DNA of 64,000 nucleotides from Paragonimus skrjabini miyazakii (Eukaryota > Platyhelminthes > Trematoda > Plagiorchiida > Troglotrematidae). The translations under genes were made by a program, and so were the position numbers. How positions within the stretch are numbered: position 1 is the stretch's first letter; each line of letters starts with the position of its first letter. The DNA is taken from NCBI GenBank assembly GCA_014338405.1, contig JTDE01001123.1, positions 14,131-78,130 of the forward strand. Direction: 5' to 3'. Shown in pieces: positions 12,201-24,200 of this stretch. Below the pieces are notes generated by a model. The model did no database searches. It was given only the letters and a program-made list of their open reading frames with translations, and was not told the origin of the DNA.

Positions 12201-15200
12201 TTTCTATTCACTGAACAATTCTATCACCAAGTGGATGGTGTAGTTATGAGTAGTCCAATAACTTACAAACGTGAGCGCATGTGAGTTTTTTTGTTACACA
12301 GTTTGCAGGATTTGTTCAAATGCACATATACCCTAGGAACTGAAATTCGTCAAGTTAATTCTTAGTCACAATGGTAACCCGCAAACTTCGTCGAAAAGTA
12401 TTCAAAACCAATCAACGCTCGATCAGCCACCACTGCATTATCTCGTGAGTCGTAGTGACGTGACACTCTTGGTAAGATGGAGACTAAAGGAAGCAATGAA
12501 CCACCTCAGTTAAGCTCAGTACACTGCACACGAAAACGCGCATGCTCATACCTCTAGAAAAAAACTCCGGTGTTAACACTCCTCAAACCAAACCTTATTC
12601 ACGAACCTACCTGTGTGTGTGGATTACGCTACGTAGGTCTCACAATGAGGGAACTACACAATGGAATCTCGGAGCACATTTCCAAGTAGCTTCTGGAAAC
12701 CGAAACTGGGACAGTAAAGAGTGTCATAACAAACCATCCGATCGAATCCGGCCACATAAAAGATCTCTCCAAAGCCTTCCGGGTTGTTTGTTAGACTACA
12801 AACAAAAGCGCTCTAGCTTCCTTTGAAGCGTTAGCCATAAACCTTGAAAACCACCACTGTGTGTCCACAAGCACATGATAGTGAACTTAATTTCATCTTG
12901 ATATTTCGTTATATATAGCTCAATAATCAGTCATATATCGTATCTGAATACCTCATTCCTTTGTCGTCCGATTCCCGCTTTCCACACTTTCTCAATGTAA
13001 TTCTGTAACATAAACTAAATTGCCGATATTGAATCATCATACATTGGTTGAAATTTCAAAATTTTCGAACATGCCACGCATCAAGCCACGTTTGTTAGAT
13101 AATGATTGGTATTTTGTTTGTAAACACTCATCCTTATACTCATTCGGTTATCATTCCATGTGTGTAAACGGAGCAATCGAACGAAATGTTGTTTGATCAT
13201 ATACCTTACATAACAATTTTAGTTTCATTCACACTCATGAGGATAAAACTGTTTGAAATTCCTAGTTAACTGTCTAATGAAGAATCGAGTATGCTACTTC
13301 TAGTTGCTTTACATTGATAGTTGTTTTCCGCCTGAAACATTTATTGTTTCTTCATTGCACAGCGGCTTTTCACAACAATCTTTTTCTGTTCGATATCTCT
13401 GGGGGAAAGATTGTAATGAAACACATACGGGTAGCTGTGCACACCTCTTGGTTTTCAACTGATCAACTCTTAGTCTTAAAGATATCGCTTTGGGTCAGAT
13501 GAATGTTAGGGATGGTTGGATAAACCAGTGTTAAATTTGTAAAAGACGTTCCAAAAAAATAAAACCATTGTTTAGAGAAGGTCCATTATTTGCCCAAAAG
13601 CGCACTGACAGGCGCACAAAAATTAGCACAAAGTAAAACACAATCACACCAGTTGTTTGCTTCGTGTTGAACAAAACAACTATCATAAATTATAAGCTTA
13701 TCTAACGGATAATCAGGGTGCAACCCGGGGAATGCGTATGATTGAACAATTGACTTGTCATCGTTAGTATACTCCTGCGGCATTTTTCCGGAATAAACAT
13801 CTACTCTTTCTTTCTCATGGAAGATTATAAATAAATCGGATCAACAGTACAGCAGTTTGAATGTGAGGTCAAATAAGACGGTATTAGGCAAACTCGCGTG
13901 TAGTAATCTAGTATGCCAACATTCTGAATCCGGTTAATTCCCCTTACTTGGTCGTCTCACAGAAACTAAGAAATACATCATTCGGTTTGCATTATTGATA
14001 ATAGAGCATAATTTATATGAGGTTGTTCAACCTGTCAACAGAGTTGTGATGGAGGAACAGAGCAAAATGCAAAGAGACCGCACACGATTTGTGCTGCTTT
14101 AGTTTTTAAGCTAACCCTCTGCACAATGGGTTATACGAGTGGCTGACTTGACGCATGAAGTGTGCATGTTTCCGAAACACTGTAAGGAATAGACACCAAT
14201 TAATTACTTGTTGTCTTAATTGCTTGTTGTCTTAGTAAAACCAGAAATTTTTCATACACTACAGCTTTTTGAATCCCGCTTCTAAGCGAGACAAACGAAG
14301 TCACAGGAAAGCTACGGACAGCTATTCTGTAGGCTTGCGTAATACAAAAGATTTTATTAACAACAACTTAAACTTGATATATTTCAATCTCTAGTTGATT
14401 TTACATCTTTTGTGCCGTAAGAAATTACAAACAAATGTTCCTCTTTCTATTCGAACTGATTCTGTCTCAATCAAATTAGAGTGCAGATGTTATCCTAAAA
14501 AATCCCTTGATTTCAGCCTTTGAGCAGTGGATCAGCTAGTACCATGTAAGAAAAAGATGTGAATCTGACGTTCGTTTGTTCTCGCTCCGAATTTCCTATG
14601 ACCGGTTTTCTTCTTGTTATGGTTCAACAGAAAAAAATCAAATCGCCTATCTTCACCATATATTAACTTACTACGGTTCAAATGAGCGTCGGTTGTGCTA
14701 GAAAGAGGGAGATCACGGCTAATGATATTCAGCACGGTTCTGACAACACAAGTGTCTGGACAGTTTTCCAGCAAATTTCCAAGTTACCGTAAACGACCCA
14801 AGATTTTAGTGTACTGAATTATGCTGGGGCAAAGACAAGTGAAAAATTGCCGGTATTTTCGTTTAGGTTATCGACGCAAAGATTATCGCATTTTATTGAG
14901 GGGTTAAACAGCCTTTGATGTATGAATCAACCAGGCTGTCGAGACTCATAAACAACGTAGACATACATTTTGTGATAAACACTGGATTATTAACCCTGTA
15001 TCTATTGCGTTCAAGGTGTTCACGGGTCCCACAATATGACGGGCCCTGAAACAGAAAGAAAAAAGTAAGAGAAAAACAAATTGATTGTGAGTACATTGAT
15101 CACATCTTCGCCATAGTACAGGGGTTAGATAATTGAGGTTCTTTTTCCCAATCACTGATCAAGGTAATTTGGATTTAAACGCTGCTTTCGACTGAGCTGT

Positions 15201-18200
15201 CCAACATGTTCTCTGGGATTTTCTTCGACCTAAATGAGTCACATTGAATTAGGTCAATCTGTTGAATTCGCTGTATACCTACTCTGGTTGTAGAATGCGC
15301 AATTACGGGACAATTATCTCAAGCATTCTCCACTTCAAACAAAATTCGATCGAAGTGTTCTGTATCGCTGTTCATTTACAAATCTGTGATGAATAATATT
15401 CTGGAAGGAATAGTCAGTTGTTCCAAAGATCTCACAATGTAGCTTTTACAGAGTAGTTTCTCACCTACACTAAATATCCGGACCACATTTTTTATCTTGA
15501 TTTGTTATGGATACCATGTGGACTGTGATGAACCAGTTATGTTATTTGAGTGATCTGTGTGATATAGAAAGGTAGGAAATATAGAACATCGTGACCTTCC
15601 GCTTGTTTTTACAGACAAGATACAAGAGTCTATCGATTGTTTCACCCATCTGGATAGCATCATCTCATGATCATACATATCCACCGGGATATCAGAGACA
15701 CTTAGAACATTTCCTAATCTTCTTTGCTTGTGCAATCGCAAACCTCTACTTCTTGATTTAAAGCAAATTTCGCGGTAACCTTGCTCGCCCTGCTCAATTC
15801 TAAAGATCAAAGCCCCAGCCCATTCCCGCAAAAGATGCACGTATATTCCTGGTATTTGTTCGCTACTGTCTCTACTAATTAGCCTGTATGGGAAAGGGGT
15901 TAATCCATCAAACGCGCTCAAAAAATGTGCAAGTTCATGACCTGTTACCAAGGTAATGAAAATGAGGTGTCTTCAATAGTTGGATCAGCGCTTACCGCAC
16001 TGCACATTGTTCCGTGCCTCTGGTGATGGTTGGATCAAGCGTCAGAGTGGTGAGCCGATGAGTTGGCTATGGGCTACAAAATGCTGACCATCTAGTTGAA
16101 CAAGGTTGATAAGTGCCATCAGTTCGGTTAGAGAGTTAGAAACTACCTGCATTGCTAACTGGAAATATTCTGAAACCTGAGCCTATCTTCACAAAGTTGT
16201 CTACTCTTTTTTTCATGACACATCACCGTATTCCTTCTCCGTTTTGTTCTTCCCCATCCATTCGTACTCATTTATCACTTCGCTACTCCGTGGTCTACCA
16301 TCACGACCACCAATAGTCTGGGTCATTTTATCTGAACGTACAATTAACGATTGAAAAGAATGAAGTCACTTTTGGATGCATCGATATAGTTGTGACTACA
16401 GAAGTTTTGTTTTAAAATATTTACTTGTACATCGAGCCCATTGTTTCGCTAATGATGTTTTCAGAGCCAGAGTAGAACAAGTTCGTTCACTCGTATTTTA
16501 GTTTAGTTGCAACTAGTTTATCGGAGCGTGTTCCAAAGATATCAACTAACTTCCCTTCACCCTGATTAATTGCTGTTGACGCCGTAACCAACTAGAATAA
16601 GATGCAGCTTGGATACTACTAATTAGGCATGAGACCTGTATGCAGCTACCGATAACTTGTCGAATTTAGGTCAGGTTTATTTATTGGATCCGTGGACAAT
16701 ATGATTTGCATAGCTGAAAACGGTAAAAATGATCGCAACTAATATTTTTCGGTTGCATAAATGTTGCCACCGTTCAATTAAATCGTCTTTGAAGTAACAT
16801 TAGTGATACGTCCGCGTAATGTGTCATCGACTGTTCCACACGCATCTATCGATCAGTCGATAATCATTTGAATTGGACATGTCGCTTGTTCTAACAGTGC
16901 GTACTGTTGAGTTGACTGCACTGTACCTACTCATGTTGTTGTTGCTGTTGCAATAAACCGTTTTACTTGTCCATTGACATTTTATTAAGCGGTAAATGTA
17001 ATAGTTACTTAATAAAGAATGACCGGTAAAGTAGCCTCATAACTAACATCTTACATGCTACCAGATAGTTAACACCTGCCCAAGTTTGAAGTTGGGTGTC
17101 TGAACTTAGACGTAAGCGATTTATTTATTTTTCTCTACTTTCTATTAATTAGAACAGTTTCGTCTTTCTTCTTTTCATACTTGTACGGCAGTTAATCATC
17201 AGAGACAATCACTGACGTATTACTGCCAATGATGACGTTGATTAATGTTTGTTGCCATGGTAACTGTCATTACACTGTCACTGCACTAAACACAGCCAAC
17301 GTGACATTTGCGTTTTCCTGCAAAGTATAACAAAACTTTATTCAGATGAATTTAGGATGTTTTAACTGATTCTTAGCGGACGGCACTATGATCCAGACAT
17401 TAGTATCTCGAGCGGATCCTCTTTTGATTTCGTCCTGGAAATTAATGCTATGTACACCCAAGAGTAAACGGTAACATTGGTTCATATCGACCTGTCTTGA
17501 AACTTACAATGTGACCAGATGTGAAAATGAACAGCTTTTTACCAAAACTTGCTGCATCTTCACCTACATCAACTCGTATCTGATACCCTTTGCTGTGTAA
17601 ATAATTACCCATTGATAACGTTTCTTCAACTTACTGGTCTTTACGTCTGCTATTACAGCTCCGCCTCAGTGGCCAAGAAACTCAAACAACTCACAGTAAT
17701 TCCTTCTGAAACAAGCTGACTAAACTGAAAAACTCCAATCATCTATGGTTGAGGTTCGCTTTACGTAAAGCCAATGTCCACTACCAGTTACCATTATTCT
17801 GTATGTGACCAGACAACCACTGTTAAGAAACTTTTTAGTTCTACTATTATGCACAGCACAGCAACTGAAAGTAAGCTGACAGATCATACGAGAAACAAAT
17901 TATCTCGGTGAGATAGCCTTATGTGCCAGCTGAGCAGCCTTTCAAATGAAAAACAGCACAGACAACCTGGCTACATGATGTTAGCTAGTAAAGGCAGGCT
18001 GTAGTTTACGATTTACGTTAGGTACAGTGGGTCATCGCTGGATGGCAGTCATCAATGTCTGTTTCTTTGAAACAGTTTAGGTTTTAATACTGATCGACCT
18101 TCGTTTGTTATAAATTATTGCAAACTGAAGAGTCTACATACATACAACACACTAAATAAGATTTCCAATTCTTAGTAATTCCGAACCATAAATGGAACGG

Positions 18201-21200
18201 ATATGGGAAAACATATTGTGCGTTGTGCTGATGTTCATTATTGAGCAATTCCTTGGTTAAGCCACAACGAGTTAAAAACCAAAAGAGTTATCGGTTTCGC
18301 AACGTTTCGACCCTCTCGGAGAGCCTTTATCAAGCGATTTAAGTCAAAAAATTTCTACAATGTACAAGCTTCAAAGTAGGCAGTCATCAACTAGCACATG
18401 TTTGTGTTTCACTTGCGGTGTGTCGACAAGCTACCAGTAGGATGTAAGGGTTCACGGTTCACCAGAGGTAACCACGTGAAGATCTCCAGGTGCGAATAAG
18501 CATAGAGAGTTAATGTGTGTGTATGTGTGTGAGTCTGTATGCGTTTAATCTGCGTGCGTGTAGACTGTCTGGGACAGGGGTGGGTGACAGGACTGTCGCA
18601 AACCTCTCCTACGTGGTCTCCCTATTGTTGACCCAGTAAATCGCGCCAAACAACTGACAATTCCAAGCCATCGGATCGATTCACCACCTGTGGTGTATTA
18701 GCAATCAGCAAGGCTTCTGCCAGTAAGCGTTCTTTGTGGTTACGAAAACCACAAAACATCGTAGAATCTAAAATTCCTGCTCTTCCTCTTTGAAAAGCAA
18801 TACATTCAATTTGCTATCAGGTAGGTATAACTGAGCGAAGAAGAGTGACGGTGCTTGGAGGCAATATCAACTTGGCGCCAAATGAATTCCTTCAAGTGAC
18901 CTACTACTTGCAGCGTAAACCGTCACTGGCTATTCACATAAAACCAAATCACTTGGAGGTATGTCAATACATTCAGTATTACATAACGAACGCGGTTTGT
19001 TTAGGCAGTATGACTACCTCAAAATCAGTTTGATGGGAGTAACAGCCAGTCTGTACCGACCACTTGGTGGCGAGTTCGATATTAAGAGCCAACCAAACCA
19101 TCACCAAAAGATATCTTAGTCACTTCGATTCGCCGTAACTAGTTCCGGATACCCCGAGTGACACTTACCTCCAATCTGCACATAATGTTAAGGGTCTGAA
19201 GAGGAATGGTCGTAAACGTGTAATCTTCCATACACCTCTCTTCAATATTGTAATGACCATATATGATTAAAAAACATTTACTCTCACTTTGTGCCTAACA
19301 CAATTGGTCTGGATTGGCGCAAAAAGCAACAGAGAACAGAAACACTGTAGTTCGAATCCAGTTTGTGATGCAGTGTTCATTGCGACCCATGTTACAACAG
19401 ACAAATCCAATTAGTAGCAGTATGGTTACAGATTACAGCTAAAGAATGATATGTTCGAAACGATGCATGTGAAGACAAACGAACCGGCCGAGATTAATTA
19501 CAGTTTCACTTAACTTTACGATCTACACAAGTTTCTTCAACAGACAAGAGATTCACACTATCAGACCATTACTAATAAAAATGATTACCAAATGGCAACC
19601 TCTTTCTGTTGCATGCTAAGAACTAACCAGTGAGTAAATGCAAATCTTGCGTTCCCCATAAATGTATCTTCCCTAAAGGTTTGGCTACTTGGCTTAGTGG
19701 TTTTGACGTTCAAATGTTCGCCAAACGCAACTTATAAGTAGCAAACATTTTATCTTCAAATTAAATCAGAGATTCACTGGGTAGAAGTAGTGAACGAATA
19801 GATTTTTTATCATTGATTTTCGTGAAGCTTCGTGTGTACTCATCACTTTATATTTTAGCAGAGTAAACTTTCGACCTGAAGTCTAGTCATTTTACACTAA
19901 TTTCCCTCTATTTGTAGTCAAAATGATAAGCTCAACGAAACACTGAATAGTAAAGTTTAATCTTGACGGACAAAATAACAATGATGGAGACCCAACATGT
20001 GTCATAGGAGAATCGTGAGATCCGCTAGTGACACTAAGTTAGAATGCCTTTTATGTAGTCACTGTAATTTCATTACCCATGAGTTCATTTGTCTTAGACT
20101 CATCCTTCTAAATACTCTGTGGGCGTCTAATTAGGACAATGTCATCGTTTTCTATTTGGGAGGCAACTGAACTCTCGTATGTTTCTGTGATCAAAGCTCT
20201 ACTACACGTCTGAGGGGTTTGTATTAAGTTGACACGTCTTATGAAATGGCTCACACCACACACAAGTTAAGGCTGGTGTACTACCCACAACCTTTCATTT
20301 CTGTGAAAAACTCTTTTCACTACTTATCCACTTGCTGGTCGTAACCCGAGTATACAATGTTTTACTACCACTCTCACTGTTGTGACCACCAAAGACGCTG
20401 AGCTAGTGAGGTTGTTTGGTTGTTACGTTCAGTGGGCCCATTGGTCTGCAGGTGAGATTTTGTCGTTTACTATTCCAAAGCATTTCAAAGCATGGTCCCT
20501 TGTCTTCCTGGTGCTTAGTTCTACCCTGTAGTCATCGAATGTATGCATTATACCACTCACAACAGGGGTCCATGTCATACAACATCAAAAATTTCGAACT
20601 TTCTGTTGTTTCCTAGTTTTTCCGGGCAGTTAGCCGACGTGCAATTACTGTTTTAGCTCATGGCGTCGTCTGTTAGCAAGTGATAATCATTTTTAGTATT
20701 TTTCCAATATATTAGTTTGTTTTTCACTATGGGTTGACTGATCAAAATGAGTACGCGGTACATACCGTTTTAATGCTTCCTTGCAGCAACTCTGTATGCA
20801 AGCGCCATACACTCTTATTGTTGGTATATCAATCTGGCCCTGCGCAGTGATTGTGACAGTTGTTTAGAGGAGTAAATAGCTCAAGCGTCCAGATTTCATA
20901 TTAAAATGACCGTTGGTATAGGAATGATTGCAGAAACTTTGCTTATTGAATAGACAGTGGTTAAAAACTTGTTGGTAAAAGAGCAAAGTATTGATCGTGT
21001 GCTATAAGACCATTAGGAGGGATTATACTAAGATGGACTATGAATAAATGTTTAACTTAAACCGGATAGGGTAGAGTGTTGTCAGATTAGACGCCAATGA
21101 ATATTTCTGTTGGCTTGTCACCTCAGATAGTTTTTGTTGTGATTTCCCTAACTCGGGAATGCCGTTCGTTACATCCAATTTAAGCAATCAAATGATCATA

Positions 21201-24200
21201 AACCTGACAGCCATCAAAAACGATAAGTTCGAGTGACCTATCTACTTTTTGTTATTTTGCAACGAATGTATTCAACTATTCCCCCCTGAAAGTGAATGCT
21301 TTCATTTTCAATGCAACGGTTTACGCTGGTGACTAGGACCCTTTTGAGGATTCACCGTAATTTACTCTTCAAATGCTTTTTGAAGCAATTTCTACTGATC
21401 GACCGTCCGTATGTACTGAACAAAAATAAATGATTCCTTGTTTCTATCTGTTTTTAATGTTACGAACATTTCTCATGTATCATGCTACAGTTCACAATGT
21501 CGTACTCATTTATCCAAATGCTCATCCACAGGCACAACCGAGTGTCATGCTGCTACCAAATGATTTGAAAAACGTAACCAAAACGGTCGATGACCGCGTG
21601 AAGTTGATTGATGCGGACAAGGTCATAACCTTAGCCGACTCAATCAACCAATTTCAGGCTGTCGTTACTTCGATTACACAGCTGAAGCCTTTCACTGACT
21701 ACACTGTGTGGGCACGTGCCGTCGGTTCGGACAATGATGCTTCGTTGCCTGGCTTGCCTTTCTCGTTCGTAACGCAGGAGATCGGTAAGTACTGCTATTG
21801 AAAACAATCAGAGATGTGTAGTACTATAGTATGATTCGCCACTTCAGCGACGGTGTAAATTAATTCGTTTTGGGGCAGTACTACCAAACGTGGTACATTT
21901 TGTTCACAAGAGATTACTTTCTAAGTCGACTGGAACTAAGAATCCTCACTAACTTCGTTCAATTCGCTGAAATTGTGATTGTCTAACGCCTCAACTACTC
22001 ACATGCTACATTCACCATCTGTGCCAAGTATGACGTATTGCAGCCATATTTTTCTGCTTATAGCAACAGCTGAACGAGGAATTATTTATAATCTGCAATA
22101 GCAGGCTACTTTCCAAAGGGGCTTACCTAGACACTTTGATCGTTGGTGATTCACTCAAATGTCGGAGACTCTGCAAATTTGTAACAAACTTATGGAAAGT
22201 TTAGAATACTGTATGTGTACTAAACCAGGTCATCGTATGTTCAAAGTTGTATCCATTTTTATCAGTTTAAATTCCGTCCTATAAACCTTCCGTTGCTGGT
22301 TGTTAGGATACTGATTAATGCACCACTATGCACAGACGTCTTGCATTGTCATGGTTGGCGGCATCCGAAACGGATTAGCCTGTCACAGTGACCGAAGCAA
22401 AAGGACGCCTGCGCTATGAACCATCACCACAAGTGGCTAACGCTACACCACTTGCAGTTCCACTCACACACCACGTATCCGGTGTAAACCCGAAGGAATA
22501 AGACCAGTAGGTGTGTGAGTAAGGCCTTTGTGTCCAGCCGGCCAATGCTGATTAGCCAATGGAATGGCTAGCACGAAAAGGAAACCCTTATCTCTCGGAA
22601 ACTAAACAGAGATATTGCAATGACAAGATCTAAACCGACAAGAAAGATATATAAAATGTAATACAGGAAGCATTTCAGTAAACAAATGCACGTTAGTGCA
22701 TTCCAGAGAGGATAAAGTTGAAAAACAAGTATCAAAATTGGGCTACGAAAAGATTAGGTAAACGATTCATCATTCAATACAGCAACATAGCTCAAGGAAA
22801 GAATGGGTAGAAGACTACAGACATTTAAGTTTCTGAAAGGAGGAGCGGATTAGTTGCCAAACGACCATGGTCTTGATCGATGCAATAATTAACAAAAGTA
22901 GAATGGATTTATTGATATGACATATCTGAGCCTAACGTAATCGTCGTCTCTTCGCCGACGGTGCACTATGAGTACGCTGGTGACCTACTAATCCAAGGCG
23001 GCCAGCGCATTCGCGGCCGCATATATCGCAACGCCATATAGTCATGTCACCACGACCTATGGCGCCGATGGATCCTTTGTGTACCGAGCGCTTTCGTTCT
23101 CGGCCGCGCAATAACTGCTCATTGAACTCGCGGACGCCCGTCGGAATCATATTCCTCTAGGCAGTCCGGTTCAACCCTGAGTCTTCCCAACATCTAAAAT
23201 CAATTTTACAACGTGAAAGACTTACCTGCACAGCATCCTGGTATCTCCGCTTTTGACCATCAGGATTCCGCTTACGCGATTTCAGTTGTCCATACAGCAG
23301 TTATTTCGAGATACGGTCATGGCTCATCCAACGGACGTGACCCAGCCAGCGAAGCTGATTCAATATCAGCAGGGTTTCCATCCCGTTCATGTCCGCTCGC
23401 CGCAGTACTTCAGTTTTCGAAACCATATCCGACCACCGAATACCCAAGATGCGTGTTAGACATTGCAAATGAAAGCGGCTCAGATAGCGCACGTTCCGTT
23501 GCTACAATGTCCACGTTTTACTGCCGTACAGCAGTATAGACAGTACCACTGAGCGGTAGACAAACAGCTTAGTGCTCGGCTTTAGGCTATGGTTCTTCCA
23601 CACGTATTTCGAGACGTCCGAAAGCAGTACTGGCCTTTGCCACACGAGCTCTCAACTCGCGGTCCACGGACAGATCGGTGGACAGATTGCTGCCCAAGTA
23701 GCACAAATCTGTGCAGTTTTCGACACTTCCACTGATGGAAATTTGGGGTGAAGATGCACAGACAACACCTCCGCCCAGAGAAGGCTGAAAGAAAGAAAAT
23801 GTCTTGCCTGTATTGATATCCAGTCCAAACTTGGGTGCCCTGGTCGCGAAAGCCGTGGCCAGTTGCTGTAGTTCGTCTTCGCTATGTGCAAACAGCGCGC
23901 CATCATCTGCGAACAGAAGCATGCATATCATTGAGGTATGTAACCGGGTTGGGGCGCCGAAACGTCGAATATTCAGTAGGCACCCATCTGTCCGATACTC
24001 AACCTCAACACCATCCTCCCCCGAGTCCTGAAAAGCAACTGTTAGCATAGCAATCAAATGTAAGCTAAATAGGGATGGAGCCAGGACACAAGCTTGCTTC
24101 ACGCCAGTGACAATGTGAAAATCATCAAAGGTAGATCCATACGATTGCACCTTCGCCCTCATGCCCAAAATATAACAATCTAATCAAATTGCATTGTCAG

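Larger units (their letters stand above)
11321..13216. mobile_element. Foldback-type element with ~350 bp terminal inverted repeats
   Basis: The left arm (11321-11836) and right arm (12864-13216) are reverse complements at high identity. Matching landmarks include TTGTTATGTA at both outer ends, the ATTGCTCCGTTTACACA region, GTTTACAAACAAAATACCAAT, GCTTGATGCGTGGCATGTTC, GGAAAGCGGGAATCGGAC and AATATCAAGAT. After removing a 164-base insertion from the left arm both arms are about 352 bases, so the insertion is secondary. Weaker similarity continues outward to about 11272 and 13271. The ~1.03 kb centre has one unremarkable 94-codon frame (12542-12826) and no recognisable transposase, so the copy looks non-autonomous. 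Class is undetermined; long-TIR DNA transposons (foldback or Mutator-like) are the closest known designs. Confidence 0.75.
9414..21531 (+). other. Intron 2 of LAR-like gene (12.1 kb)
   Basis: This phase 0 intron lies inside FN3 domain 1. It holds a long-inverted-repeat element (11321-13216) with a nested hairpin insertion, and a Penelope-like relic (18303-18798). An unassigned minus-strand open frame of 148 codons lies at 15505-15951. The rest has no feature I can name. Confidence 0.75.

Noticed and set aside
15905..15951. HELAH as a zinc-metalloprotease HExxH motif
   Set aside because: Five residues alone are common by chance; no third ligand, Met-turn or family context follows.
23213..24050. 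Several + strand open frames over the LINE
   Set aside because: They are antisense shadows of the minus-strand reverse transcriptase.
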